Shown: positions 7,691 through 16,479, numbered from the stretch's first letter. The stretch: DNA of 64,000 bases from Sphingomonas flavescens (GCF_030866745.1 NZ_CP133016.1:930001-994000), one strand, 5' to 3'. Notes: generated from the letters alone by a model not told the origin. Numbers and translations are program-made.

Positions 7691-8179
7691 TTAGGCGACC
7701 GCCGCGGACCCTAGCCTTTGGCCTTCCGACAGGATGCTCCCGACGCGCCGGGCCAGTCCGGTGAACGTCTGCACGATGACTTCGTCGTTCACCTTCCGCG
7801 GCTCCGGGTCGATGGCGCATAGCGTCCCGAAGAAACTTCCGTCGTCCAAGTAAACGGGGAACGAGCAGTAGCTCTTGAACCCATAGATGACCGGGACCGG
7901 GTGGCGCGACCATTTGATGTCCGTGCTCGCGTCGTCGAACACCACGCCCTCGCCGCTGTCGCGGATCTCGTCGCAGATCGTCTCGCACACCTTCAGTTCC
8001 TCGCCCGGATTGAGGCCGAACTCGATGCCGTCCAGAACCTGGCATGCGATCCAACGGTCTTCCGTCACCCTCGCGACTGCAGCGAAGCCCATGCCGGTCA
8101 ATTCGCAGACTTCGCTAAGGATCGCCCGCAGGCGGGCGTCGTCGCCCTGCGCTACGGCCTCGGTCGCTATTTCGTCCAT
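7691..8179 (-). CDS. GAF domain protein (162 aa)
   Basis: A single GAF sensory domain fills the protein (LRAILSEVCELTGMGFAAVARVTEDRWIACQVLDGIEFGL ... GFKSYCSFPVYLDDGSFFGTLCAIDP). No output domain is attached, so it is probably a soluble ligand- or redox-sensing partner of another regulator. A Cys in SYCSFPV sits where some GAF proteins bind a chromophore, but nothing here proves that. It stands alone on the minus strand. Confidence 0.8.
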   Translation of the reverse strand: MDEIATEAVAQGDDARLRAILSEVCELTGMGFAAVARVTEDRWIACQVLDGIEFGLNPGEELKVCETICDEIRDSGEGVVFDDASTDIKWSRHPVPVIYGFKSYCSFPVYLDDGSFFGTLCAIDPEPRKVNDEVIVQTFTGLARRVGSILSEGQRLGSAAVA

Positions 8180-8248
8180 GGAGCAACATTAGACGAGCCC
8201 GCCGGATTTACCAGCGGGCCCGCCTCGATCGGAACTGCAACGGCTTGC

Positions 8249-8809
8249 TTAGACCAGATGCTCCGAATGGCCGTAGACCAGGATAGTCATGTAGCCATCG
8301 CGGGAGCCGGCGCTCGACTTCGCGCCGCCGACGCTCGCTTCGAACTTTTCGGCGGCGGCCTCGTCGCATCCATATTGCGGCGTGACCGCGCCGGACGTGG
8401 CGACGATCTTGCAATGCTTGACTGCGCCGCGCGCGTCGATCGCCAGCGCCATCACCTGGCCCCCTAGCAAGGTCTCACCGGGCTCGAGGGTCTGGGTCTG
8501 CGGCGTCACGCCGGGCGTGAAGCGCCGCTCGAACGTGATCCGCGAATATTGATCCTTCGCGCTCTGCTGGCCGCCGGACACGCTGGCGCCCAGCATCTTG
8601 GCGTTGGCGCCGCCCTCGGTCGAGCAATCCTGGCCGGCAGCTTCGCGGCTCGTTTGATACATGCAGCTATGCGTGGTCCCGTCGTCGCTGACGGTGACAG
8701 TGACGCGCTCCCACCAGCTGTTCGCGGGGTTTAGGGCGGCGGGAGACTGGGCGCCCATCGTCTGGGCGGATGTGGTGGCCAAAGCCAAAGCAGCAATCGC
8801 GCGGAACAC
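8249..8809 (-). CDS. Exported protein with weak TonB C-terminal-like region (186 aa)
   Basis: A signal peptide (MFRAIAALALATTSAQTMGAQ) indicates export. The middle holds paired cysteines (THSCMYQTSR, GQDCSTEGG). The C-terminal part (MALAIDARGAVKHCKIVATSGAVTPQYGCDEAAAEKFEAS) weakly resembles the TonB C-terminal fold found in many sphingomonad periplasmic proteins. There is no TonB-type anchor or proline region. Function unknown; it is flanked by unrelated genes. Confidence 0.65.
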   Translation of the reverse strand: MFRAIAALALATTSAQTMGAQSPAALNPANSWWERVTVTVSDDGTTHSCMYQTSREAAGQDCSTEGGANAKMLGASVSGGQQSAKDQYSRITFERRFTPGVTPQTQTLEPGETLLGGQVMALAIDARGAVKHCKIVATSGAVTPQYGCDEAAAEKFEASVGGAKSSAGSRDGYMTILVYGHSEHLV

Positions 8810-8948
8810 GTTTCACTCCTTCGCACCCGCCGCTCCAACGGCCCGATCGCCGCTGCCACCTGAAGGCCCAAACGGGCGGTCGCGAATTTATATCCGTCGG
8901 TTCGTCGCAAGGCGCCCGCGCCGTCTGACACGTCCCATTCCGGACCAT

Positions 8949-8982
8949 GCGTATCCCCGCGAAGGCGGGGACCCAGCCCCTG
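8949..8982. repeat. Isolated copy of the 34-bp REP-like element
   Basis: One well-conserved unit (GTATCCCCGCGAAGGCGGGG core) lies between two minus-strand genes, 12 bp from the lipase stop. It has the same orientation as the tandem array at 5897-6066. Confidence 0.8.
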
Positions 8983-8993
8983 TCAAAACCCCG

Positions 8994-10112
8994 TCAAAAA
9001 CGCCCGCAATCGCTGGGCGCCGGCCGACCGGCAAAGCGGTCCGCGACCCAGCTGAGCGTCTGCCCCGCACTATCCTTGCCGCTCGTGACATGGCCGCCGC
9101 TGCCGTTGAGCGTGATCCACGCCAGCCGTTGACGGCTGCGGCACAGCGCCTGCGCATAGGTCCGCGTTACTTGCGGCGCGACCAGTTGGTCGCCGCTGTT
9201 CTGCGCAATCAGCAACGGCACGCCGAAGCCGCCCGTCTGCGGACTATTGGCGACCGCATAGCCCGCCCATGGCGGGGTCGACGCCAGGTCGACGTCGCGC
9301 AGGTTGCGCTGCAACGTCGCGATGCCCAGCAAAGTCATCACGTTCGGCTTGCTGTCGACCGAAATGCATTTGTTCGCGAGGTTGTTGATGATGCCGCGGG
9401 ACAGCGGCCGGACGAAGGTCAACGGAATCCCGTAATGCTGCGACCAGCTCGCGGCGATCAGCGCCGTGAAGAAGGTCCGCGCGCCGGCATTCGGCGCCTG
9501 CCGCAAATTGGCCGGCAGGTTGGTTGGCGGCGCGGCGGCGGCCGCGCCGACCAGCTGCAGTTCGGGCGCGTATGTCGGCTGAACCTGCGCCGTCCACAAC
9601 GCCGCGTGCCCGCCCTGGCTTTCGCCCCAAACGGCGAACCGCCGTCCGGCACTCGCGCCATTGACCGATTGCGCCGCCCGCACCGCGTCCAGCACCGCGC
9701 GGCCCGTTGCGATCCCGACCAGGAACGGGTGCATCCCGCCGCCCCCGCCCAGGCCGATGTAATCGGGCGCGACGACCGTCATGCCCTGTTGCAGCGCGCC
9801 AAGGCCTGGGGTCTGGACCCAGAAGTTCGGGCTGGCCGAGGGAGAACAGGCTTGCTGGATGCCCCATGTCCCGTGCGTCCACGCCAGCACGGGCCGCGGC
9901 CGCGCGGACGGCGTCGCCGGCGCGACCACCATGCCGGTCGCCTGAAAAGGCTGGTTATTCTCGTCGGTGGTCCAGTAGCGAATGCGCCAGGCGTTGCTGC
10001 CCGCCACCTGGCTCGCCACCGGGTCCGCCGCGATCAGCTGGCCCGCGCGCTGCGCCTGCGCGCTGCTCCCGAACAGAACGATACCGAAAAGTGCCCCGAT
10101 GATGCGTCGCAT
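8994..10112 (-). CDS. Secreted lipase/esterase, secretory lipase family (372 aa)
   Basis: This alpha/beta-hydrolase probably cleaves lipids or esters outside the inner membrane. The start is ATG at 10112 (GGGGCAAAGG upstream), which gives a clean signal peptide (MRRIIGALFGIVLFGSSAQA); longer frames add an implausible N-terminus. The nucleophile motif GESQG places Ser at residue 165. The surrounding FAVWGESQGGHAALWTAQ and the oxyanion-side LAWTHGTWG match the LIP (Pfam secretory lipase) pattern. Late acidic and His residues (QNSGDQLVAPQ, GSGGHVTSG) are likely triad members. Monocistronic. Confidence 0.82.
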   Translation of the reverse strand: MRRIIGALFGIVLFGSSAQAQRAGQLIAADPVASQVAGSNAWRIRYWTTDENNQPFQATGMVVAPATPSARPRPVLAWTHGTWGIQQACSPSASPNFWVQTPGLGALQQGMTVVAPDYIGLGGGGGMHPFLVGIATGRAVLDAVRAAQSVNGASAGRRFAVWGESQGGHAALWTAQVQPTYAPELQLVGAAAAAPPTNLPANLRQAPNAGARTFFTALIAASWSQHYGIPLTFVRPLSRGIINNLANKCISVDSKPNVMTLLGIATLQRNLRDVDLASTPPWAGYAVANSPQTGGFGVPLLIAQNSGDQLVAPQVTRTYAQALCRSRQRLAWITLNGSGGHVTSGKDSAGQTLSWVADRFAGRPAPSDCGRF

Positions 10113-10275
10113 GCCTTTGCCCCTGCTGCCGATGCACAGGGCATACCGCAGACAACAGCCGTAAGCGACTGAACTTTCGGGCATGTTTCTTGATCGAGTT
10201 CGCTGCCGGGCAGACCCAGCGGCAGAGTGCAGCGCCGATGGCGTGCCGGGTGAGGCCTTCGTCTCGCTAGGCCCA

Positions 10276-10310
10276 AACGAAATGGGGGCCGGCATTGCTG
10301 CCAGCCCCCA
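10276..10310 (-). terminator. Terminator-like hairpin, minus strand
   Basis: TGGGGGCTGGCA pairs with TGCCGGCCCCCA around a 4-nt loop on the minus strand, followed by TTTCGTTT. On the plus strand one pair becomes a C-A mismatch, while on the minus strand it is a G-U wobble. The element therefore appears to act on minus-strand transcripts coming from the structured region upstream. Confidence 0.6.
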
Positions 10311-10720
10311 ATGCGCCGAGCGAAGGATCTGCCGGTATTCGATCTACCTTGGTCCCGCCCTCACGAATGAGTTTGTAACCCCGCTTCTCGATCCTGGCTC
10401 ACCAGCTCAGGCGTCGCATTCCATCTTGCAGCTCCCTCTAGGAGGAGCCCGTCCGATCTGCCGTCCAGCTCGCCCGAAGGCTCCCTGGTCGTCTGATCTA
10501 ACCAGCCTGCTGTGACCGAAGTCCCAGCGAAAACCGCCCGATGTTCCGCGGCCCTTCTTGGGAAAATCTCTCTCGCGTCCCGCTTTGCTCACCTCGGTTC
10601 CGAAGAACCGCGGGAGCCGCGTCGCGCGACAGGAAGATTTTCTCTTCCGGCGCCTCCTACCAGCTGGCCTCAATCGAAATCCGAAGAATTCGATCACTGC
10701 CTGCCGGCGGAGATCGGATC
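10311..10720 (-). ncRNA. Candidate structured RNA of unknown class
   Basis: This stretch has no convincing protein gene but is dense in minus-strand hairpins. Four have the extra-stable cUUCGg tetraloop: 10694-10673 (9-bp stem, one mismatch), 10610-10595 (CGGTTC stem), 10523-10514 (GAC stem) and 10481-10472 (GCC stem, with an outer CCAG/CTGG helix). Others are GGAAGA-GAAAA-TCTTCC at 10648-10632 and CTGG-TGAG-CCAG at 10405-10394. On the plus strand these loops would read CGAA, so the strand is clear. A terminator-like stem closes the region at 10310-10276. I checked for the RNase P, tmRNA, SRP and 6S signatures that I know and saw none. The promoter and the exact 5' end are not identified. The flanks 10113-10275 and 10721-10845 show nothing else. 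Confidence 0.45.
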
Positions 10721-10845
10721 TTAGGCCCTGCCGCTGTCGCCTACCCTTGCGGGTTCTTGTCAGAGGCCGGAACCGCCGTCCCGATCACCTGATGACAATG
10801 CACCTCGCCTCCGAGTCGGGGAAGCGGAATCTTCAACGCGCGGCC

Positions 10846-10863
10846 TGTGGATAATGTGGATAT
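10846..10863. promoter_or_regulatory. Two tandem DnaA boxes upstream of uvrD
   Basis: TGTGGATAA (10846-10854, an exact DnaA box on the opposite strand) is followed with no gap by TGTGGATAT (10855-10863, one mismatch). They lie 76 bp before the helicase start and could link its expression, or that of a minus-strand transcript, to DnaA. Two boxes alone do not make an origin. Confidence 0.5.
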
Positions 10864-10938
10864 TGGTAACAACCGTTCGCAGCGCTTCGCCGATACTGAC
10901 GAGTTGCCGTTTCGTTCCCTTATCCCTACTTCGGCCAA

Positions 10939-13227
10939 GTGCCTGAATCCTCTGCATTGAATACCGAGCCTGCCTATTTGCAGGGGCTCAACGAACCGCA
11001 GCGCGACGCCGTCCTCACCACCGAGGGACCGGTACTTGTGCTCGCCGGCGCAGGAACTGGCAAAACCTCAGCACTGACCGCCCGCCTCGCCCATCTGATC
11101 GCGACTCGGAAGGCGTGGCCAAGCCAGATTCTCGCCGTCACCTTCACCAACAAGGCCGCGCGCGAGATGAAGGAGCGGATCAGCCGGATCAGCGGCGGCG
11201 CAATCGAGGGCATGCCCTGGCTAGGCACCTTTCACTCGGTTGCCGCGCGCATGCTCCGCAGCCATGCCGAGCTCGTCGGCCTGCAGTCGAACTTCACGAT
11301 CCTCGACACCGACGATCAGCTCCGCGTCCTCAAGCAGCTCATCCAGGCCGCGAACATCGATGAAAAGCGCTGGCCGGCCCGTCAGCTCGCTGGCCTGATC
11401 GACCGATGGAAGAACCGCGGCTGGACTCCTGCGCAGGTCGATGCCGGCGAGTCCGAAGGCTTCGCCGCCGGCCGCGGCGCCGAGCTCTACGGCCAGTATC
11501 AGGATCGCCTGCGCGCGTTGAACGCCTGCGACTTCGGCGACCTTCTGCTGCACATGCTCGTCATCTTCCGCACGCAGCCCGACGTGCTGGAACGCTACCG
11601 CGAGCGCTTTCTCTACATCCTCGTCGACGAATATCAGGATACCAACCAGGGCCAGTACGAATGGCTCAGGCTCCTCGCCGAACCGCGCCGCAACCTGTGC
11701 TGCGTCGGTGACGACGACCAGTCCATTTATTCCTGGCGCGGCGCCGAAGTCGCCAACATCCTTCGCTTCGAAAAGGATTTCGCGGGCGCCAAGGTCATCC
11801 GGCTCGAGCAAAACTACCGCTCGACCAGCCACATCCTCGGCGCCGCCGACGGCTTGATCGCCAATAATGCCGGCCGTCTCGGAAAGACCTTATGGACCGA
11901 CGCCGGGGACGGCGAGAAGGTGCGCGTCATCGGCGTATGGGACGGCCCCGAAGAAGCGCGCCGCGTTGGCGAGGAAGCGGAATCGCACATGCGCTCGGGC
12001 GGATCGCTCGATGACATCGCCATCCTCGTCCGCGCGCAGTTTCAGACCCGCGAATTTGAAGAGCGCTTCATCGCGATCGGCCTGTCCTATCAGATCATCG
12101 GCGGTTTCCGCTTCTACGAGCGGGCCGAGATCCGCGACGCCATCGCTTACCTGCGGCTCATCGCGCAGCCAGCCGACGACCTCGCCTTCGAACGCATCGT
12201 CAACCAGCCTAAGCGGGGCCTCGGCGACAAGGCGGTCGCGACGATCCACCGCCACGCCCGCGCCGCCCAGCAGCCGCTGCTCCTCGCCTCCGCTGCACTG
12301 CTGGATAGCGATGAACTGACGCCACAAGCCCGCCGGTCGCTCGGCAACTTCGTCGCCGACATCGCACGCTGGCGAAAGATGGCCGGCGAGCTTCCGCATG
12401 CGGAGCTGGCCCGCATCCTGCTCGACGAGAGCGGCTATACCGCGATGCTCCAGGCCGACCGCTCGGCGGAAAGCAGCGGTCGCCTCGAAAACCTCGCCGA
12501 GCTCACGCGCGCGATGGAAGAATATGAATCGCTCGGCGCGTTCCTGGAACACGTCAGCCTCGTCATGGAAAATGATGAATCCCGCCAGGGCGACCGCGTC
12601 ACCATCATGACGATCCACGCCGCCAAGGGCCTGGAGTTCGACATCGCCTACCTCGCCGGCTGGGAAGAAGGCGTGTTCCCGTCGCAGCGCTCGCTCGATG
12701 AAGGGGGCCTTGCCAGCCTCGAGGAGGAGCGCCGCCTGGCTTACGTCGCGATCACCCGCGCCCGCCGCCGCGCGACGATTTTCCACGCCGCCAATCGTCG
12801 CATCTACGGTCAATGGACAAGCAGCATCCCCTCCCGCTTCATCGCCGAATTGCCAAAAGTGCATATTGATGAAGAGACCACGATGACCGGCGGCGAGAGC
12901 TTGTGGCGGGCTCAATGGTCGGAACGCGCCGACCCCTTCGCCCATCTCGGCCCGGCCCAATCGATGCGCGCTTCTACCCGAGGACCCGGTTGGCAACGCG
13001 CCTCGCGAGGCAATTTCAACGCCGAGCCGCAGCGGGTGATTGAAGCGCGGGCATCCGCCGTATCGCTCGGTAACCAGGGCCGTACGGATTTGACGCTCGG
13101 CCAGCGCGTCTTTCACGGGAAATTCGGCTACGGGATCATCGCGGCAATCGAAGGCAACAAGCTCGAAATCGACTTCGAGCATGCCGGTCGCAAGAAGGTG
13201 CTCGACAGCTTCGTCACCGCCGCCTGA
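10939..13227 (+). CDS. uvrD: UvrD/PcrA-type superfamily 1 DNA helicase (762 aa)
   Basis: This 3'-5' helicase acts in nucleotide-excision and mismatch repair and in clearing recombination intermediates. The start is GTG at 10939. Motifs in order: Q-motif LNEPQRDAV (17-25), Walker A AGAGTGKT (36-43), TFTNKAAREM (motif Ia), LGTFHS, Walker B ILVDEYQDTN, motif III DDDQSIYSWRGA, QNYRS, and motifs V/VI TIHAAKGLEFDIAYLAGWEEGVFP and LAYVAITRARRR. The C-terminal basic tail ending GYGIIAAIEGNKLEIDFEHAGRKKVLDSFV is a Tudor-like RNA-polymerase-binding type region. Length is slightly above E. coli UvrD (720). Monocistronic, with DnaA boxes in its leader. Confidence 0.9.
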   Translation: MPESSALNTEPAYLQGLNEPQRDAVLTTEGPVLVLAGAGTGKTSALTARLAHLIATRKAWPSQILAVTFTNKAAREMKERISRISGGAIEGMPWLGTFHSVAARMLRSHAELVGLQSNFTILDTDDQLRVLKQLIQAANIDEKRWPARQLAGLIDRWKNRGWTPAQVDAGESEGFAAGRGAELYGQYQDRLRALNACDFGDLLLHMLVIFRTQPDVLERYRERFLYILVDEYQDTNQGQYEWLRLLAEPRRNLCCVGDDDQSIYSWRGAEVANILRFEKDFAGAKVIRLEQNYRSTSHILGAADGLIANNAGRLGKTLWTDAGDGEKVRVIGVWDGPEEARRVGEEAESHMRSGGSLDDIAILVRAQFQTREFEERFIAIGLSYQIIGGFRFYERAEIRDAIAYLRLIAQPADDLAFERIVNQPKRGLGDKAVATIHRHARAAQQPLLLASAALLDSDELTPQARRSLGNFVADIARWRKMAGELPHAELARILLDESGYTAMLQADRSAESSGRLENLAELTRAMEEYESLGAFLEHVSLVMENDESRQGDRVTIMTIHAAKGLEFDIAYLAGWEEGVFPSQRSLDEGGLASLEEERRLAYVAITRARRRATIFHAANRRIYGQWTSSIPSRFIAELPKVHIDEETTMTGGESLWRAQWSERADPFAHLGPAQSMRASTRGPGWQRASRGNFNAEPQRVIEARASAVSLGNQGRTDLTLGQRVFHGKFGYGIIAAIEGNKLEIDFEHAGRKKVLDSFVTAA

Positions 13228-13324
13228 GGGCCCTCTCTCCCTCTTAAAACGACAGAAACGCGGAACCCGAATCGGGCCCGGTGCATTTTTGCGTCAAAAG
13301 TCAACAAATAAATTCAGGTGTGAA

Positions 13325-13873
13325 ATGAAGCGTATAGCCCTTGCGCTCGCGTTTGCGAGCTCGTGCACTCTTGGCTTGGCAGCCTCCCCCGCCCTCGCCC
13401 TTGAGACCCCCGAAGCCCAGTTGGAAGCCGCCGACGCAGCCAGCCAGGCCCGCTTGGATATGATGGAAGCGTTCGGCCCCAACTTCCTCAAGCCGGGTCA
13501 ATATGTCTGGCGTGACGTGCCGGCATCCGCCGGTGCCGAACGGGTCGTGGTCAGCCTCGCCGATCAAATGGCGTATCTCTACCGTGGCGACACGATCGTT
13601 GCTGCCTCGACCATTTCCAGCGGTAAGGCCGGAAAGGACACGCCGACGGGCATTTTCTCGGTCCTCGACAAACGTCCGATGTACCGCTCGAAGAAGTACG
13701 ACAACGCGCCAATGCCTTGGATGCAGCGCATCGATCAGTACGGCATCGCGCTTCACGCCGGGTACAATCCCGGACAGCCCGCCAGCCACGGCTGTGTGCG
13801 CTTGCCCAGCGCTTTCGCCAAGAAGCTGTATTCCGTCACCGACCTCGGCACTCCGATCTACATCGGCGCCTAA
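13325..13873 (+). CDS. L,D-transpeptidase (YkuD domain), short periplasmic type (182 aa)
   Basis: It cross-links peptidoglycan 3-3 or attaches proteins to it, in the periplasm. The start at ATG 13325 gives a signal peptide (MKRIALALAFASSCTLGLAASPALA). The catalytic SHGCVRLP motif places H155 and C157; the upstream conserved His is in IALHAGYNPG (H144). Residues 73-180 are the whole YkuD domain and no peptidoglycan-binding module is present. A second, longer L,D-transpeptidase follows 119 nt downstream in the same direction; the two are different subfamilies rather than a tandem duplication. Confidence 0.88.
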   Translation: MKRIALALAFASSCTLGLAASPALALETPEAQLEAADAASQARLDMMEAFGPNFLKPGQYVWRDVPASAGAERVVVSLADQMAYLYRGDTIVAASTISSGKAGKDTPTGIFSVLDKRPMYRSKKYDNAPMPWMQRIDQYGIALHAGYNPGQPASHGCVRLPSAFAKKLYSVTDLGTPIYIGA

Positions 13874-13992
13874 TTGTTCTTCGGCGGGACAGCTTCACAT
13901 ACGGCACAACGGCCGGTTGAACCTCGTCCCGCCAAGAGCGTTGTGGACTTCAGGTGGGCTCGCAAGAGCCTGAAAAAGAAGCGAGTTTAGAC

Positions 13993-15276
13993 GTGAAAAA
14001 CCGGATGCTGGCCGGCGCCGCTTTTGCGGTGCTGACGGCTTTCGCCATGCCGGCGAATGCCGCAAATTCTCCCGAACTCCCCGATGCGACCTTCCGCGCT
14101 CCAGCGGACAATGAGGTCAATGCATTCTATGCGTCGCGCGGCGGCAAATCGTTGTGGTCGCCGACGGCCGCTTCCGCGCTGATTTCGACGCTAGAGCGCG
14201 CACCGCTCGACGGTCTCTCGACCGGCCCGGCCCTCGCGGCCCAGGCACGTGCGTTGATGGCTCGGGCTAATGCGGGGGACGGGGCTGCCCGCAACGATGC
14301 GGACCGCCTGCTATCATCTGCTTGGGTCCAGTACGTTCAGGCGCTGCGCACGCCGCCCGCCGGCATGACGTACGCCGACCAGTGGGTCGCGCCGCGCATG
14401 CTGTCGGCCGGGACGATCCTGGCCCAAGCGGCTGCAGCTCCGTCACTCGCAACGCACGTCGCGCAAGTTGCAGCGGTGAACCCTCTCTACGCACGCATCC
14501 GCGACGCGGCCTGGTCAGCCGCGCAAGCCAATGGCGGCGCGATCGATCCCCGCGCGCTGGCGAGCCTCGACCGAGTGCGAGATGACCCCCCGCAAGGCCG
14601 CTACATCATGGTCGATACCGCGGGCGCGCAGCTCTACATGATTGACAACGGTCAGATCGTTGACTCAATGAAGGTCATCGTCGGGAAGGCCGATCCCTCC
14701 ACCCAGACGCCGATGATCGCCAGCACGATCTATTACGCGACGTTAAATCCGTATTGGCACGTGTCGGGCGAGATCCTGCGTTCGACGATTGCGCCGAACG
14801 TACTTTCCATGGGTACGGGCTATCTCAAGGCTCGTGGCTACCAGGTGATGGCTGCAGACGACAGCGACACGCAGCTCGATCCGGCCAAGGTCAACTGGCG
14901 CGCCGTAGCTGCGGGTACGGAGACGGTTCGCGTCCGCCAGTTGCCTGGACCGGCCAATTCCATGGGCAAGATGAAGATCCCCTTCCCCAACGGCTCGGAT
15001 CTCTATCTCCATGATACTCCGAACAAGAACCTGTTCGCATCGGACGATCGGAGCCTTAGCCACGGGTGCATTCGACTCGAGGATGCCCAGCGTCTCGGTC
15101 GCTGGCTGATGGGCCGTGATCCGCAGACCGCGTCAAGCACGCCCGAGCAAAACGTGCTCCTGCCCGCCCCCGTCCCCATCTACCTGACCTATCTGACGGC
15201 CCAGGTGAAGGGCAATCAGCTAAGCTTCATTGACGACGTCTACGGACGCGACCGGCAGATTGCCGCGCTGCGTTAA
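13993..15276 (+). CDS. YcbB-type L,D-transpeptidase (427 aa)
   Basis: This is a larger periplasmic murein L,D-transpeptidase. The start is GTG at 13993, giving signal peptide MKNRMLAGAAFAVLTAFAMPANA; a farther upstream GTG would precede it with a polar stretch. An N-terminal scaffold region (residues 30-190) is followed by the YkuD domain (GRYIMVDTAGAQLYMIDNG ... LPGPANSMGKMKIPFPNGSDLYLHDTP ... SLSHGCIRLEDAQRLGRWL), with H357 and C359. It is clearly paralogous to the gene at 38083-39405 across the whole catalytic half. Its stop overlaps the convergent gene by 4 nt. Confidence 0.88.
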   Translation: MKNRMLAGAAFAVLTAFAMPANAANSPELPDATFRAPADNEVNAFYASRGGKSLWSPTAASALISTLERAPLDGLSTGPALAAQARALMARANAGDGAARNDADRLLSSAWVQYVQALRTPPAGMTYADQWVAPRMLSAGTILAQAAAAPSLATHVAQVAAVNPLYARIRDAAWSAAQANGGAIDPRALASLDRVRDDPPQGRYIMVDTAGAQLYMIDNGQIVDSMKVIVGKADPSTQTPMIASTIYYATLNPYWHVSGEILRSTIAPNVLSMGTGYLKARGYQVMAADDSDTQLDPAKVNWRAVAAGTETVRVRQLPGPANSMGKMKIPFPNGSDLYLHDTPNKNLFASDDRSLSHGCIRLEDAQRLGRWLMGRDPQTASSTPEQNVLLPAPVPIYLTYLTAQVKGNQLSFIDDVYGRDRQIAALR

Positions 15277-15893
15277 TTCGCGCTGCCGCCGTTCGCGGCG
15301 GCACTTGGATCGACCGAGGGACGAGTGGCGTCGTACTGGCGCCACTCGCTCACTTGGGCCCGCTGCTCCTCACTAAGGCCGGACTCCCACTGTGCCTGCG
15401 CTTCTCCCGACGTCATGCCGAGGTCAGTTCTCTGACCCTGCTCGATTTGGGTCGCAAGCTGCTGCAACAGCGGTTTGGCGGTAAGGTTCAGCATCCAGTC
15501 TGGCGCATAAGCCAGCCGCGCCTTGCTGGTTCCGGCGAGCACCGGTCGCAGTACCGCACGGTCGGCGTCAAGCTTCGCCACGACGAGCGTATCCTTGCCG
15601 TCGTTCTGCGGTACGAACGTGAAGTCCGCCGCCGCGCCCGGCTTGCCGTCAAAATAAAGCCTCACGAGCAAATGCTTGTCGGCATCGCGCTCAACCTTGA
15701 TCTCGTAGGGCACCGGCGTTCCTCCATCGAAGAACGTCGTTCCGCTCGACCGGATGTTGCCGATAGCCTGAGAGACGCCGTCATACGTCGCGCTGGGACT
15801 CTTGTGCACGAGTTGCTCGGCATCGGCACCATAAATGCTGCCGGTAAGATATCCGGCGCCCACCAGGGCCGGGCCAACGATGAACTTCAACAT
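15273..15893 (-). CDS. Exported or membrane-anchored protein of unknown function (206 aa)
   Basis: A hydrophobic N-terminus (MLKFIVGPALVGAGYLTGSIYG) suggests a signal or anchor. The rest is soluble with an alternating beta pattern (YEIKVERDADKHLLVRLYFDGKPGAAADFTFVP) and an acidic, Gln-rich C-terminus. I do not recognise the family. It lies 41 nt downstream of sodC on the same strand and could be the last gene of the mcc-sodC transcription unit. Confidence 0.65.
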   Translation of the reverse strand: MLKFIVGPALVGAGYLTGSIYGADAEQLVHKSPSATYDGVSQAIGNIRSSGTTFFDGGTPVPYEIKVERDADKHLLVRLYFDGKPGAAADFTFVPQNDGKDTLVVAKLDADRAVLRPVLAGTSKARLAYAPDWMLNLTAKPLLQQLATQIEQGQRTDLGMTSGEAQAQWESGLSEEQRAQVSEWRQYDATRPSVDPSAAANGGSAN

Positions 15894-15934
15894 GGCGGGC
15901 GCGATACGCCCGCTGGGCTAAGAAGCGATTAAGG

Positions 15935-16447
15935 CTACCGGAGTTCGGCCGACGGTCGGATCACCGCGCAAGCGATCTTCGCACCGCTGTTTCCTGCAGG
16001 CTGGCTGACATAATCGTCGGGGCCAGCATGTATCATGATCGACGAGCCGTCGGCATCAAGCAATTGGCCCATGGTCGCCTTGGGAAGAACAACCGTTTCC
16101 TGCAGGACCCCATTCGCCGCGACCGTCACGTTGGGCATGTCGCCGTCGTGCGGGCCCTTGGGATTATTCATCCCATGCTCACGGCCACTTGGGTTCCAGT
16201 GCGTGCCCGCAGTCGAAAAATCCGGGGGATCGCACCGGCCAATCGGGTGGACGTGGATGCCATGCACACCATGTGGAAGCCCGCGCGCGTCAATCCGAAA
16301 GCTGACACCGCCCGCAGTCTGCCACGCGCGAACAGTGCCGATTGTCTGGCCACTGGCGCCAATCAGCGGCATCGCAGCGCCGCCCCGCGGTTCATTGTAG
16401 GCACAGGCACTCATTAGCAACGGAATGACGATAGCTAGTTTGCGCAT
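15935..16447 (-). CDS. sodC: Cu/Zn superoxide dismutase, lipoprotein (170 aa)
   Basis: It dismutates superoxide in the periplasm. The start at ATG 16447 has an ideal AGGAGG and yields a lipoprotein signal (MRKLAIVIPLLMSAC, lipobox LMSAC). Copper and zinc ligands are visible in order: GIHVHPIG (two His), GTHWNP, GPHDGDMPN and, near the C-terminus, MIHAGPDDY. The two disulphide cysteines are in GRCDPPDF and KIACAVI. It lies 32 nt after mccA on the same strand, so it is probably co-transcribed with the carboxylase genes although functionally unrelated. Confidence 0.92.
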   Translation of the reverse strand: MRKLAIVIPLLMSACAYNEPRGGAAMPLIGASGQTIGTVRAWQTAGGVSFRIDARGLPHGVHGIHVHPIGRCDPPDFSTAGTHWNPSGREHGMNNPKGPHDGDMPNVTVAANGVLQETVVLPKATMGQLLDADGSSIMIHAGPDDYVSQPAGNSGAKIACAVIRPSAELR

Positions 16448-16479
16448 CTGCTTCCTCCTTCGAAACCGATGCCGCGCCA

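Noticed and set aside
8661..10172. A 503-codon plus-strand frame opposite the lipase
   Set aside because: Its translation is low-complexity Arg/Pro-rich, while the opposite strand encodes a complete lipase with signal peptide and GESQG motif.
10330..10400. A short minus-strand peptide-like stretch (EKRGYKLIREGGTKVDRIPADP)
   Set aside because: It reads like a protein end but a stop lies just upstream and no start codon is available; at most a gene remnant.
10183..10515. Plus-strand 110-codon frame in the same gap
   Set aside because: No ribosome site, no recognisable features, and it crosses the terminator-like hairpin and RNA stems on the other strand.
10407..10697. Minus-strand 96-codon frame in the 10.4 kb gap
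   Set aside because: It uses many AGA/AGG codons, is unusually basic, and spans the four cUUCGg hairpins; better explained as a structured RNA.
10311..10720. Identification of the structured region as RNase P RNA or tmRNA
   Set aside because: Size is similar, but I find neither the RNase P conserved core sequences nor a tmRNA tag frame or tRNA-like ends.
10846..10863. Chromosome origin near the DnaA boxes
   Set aside because: Only two boxes, no AT-rich unwinding element, and none of the usual origin neighbours.
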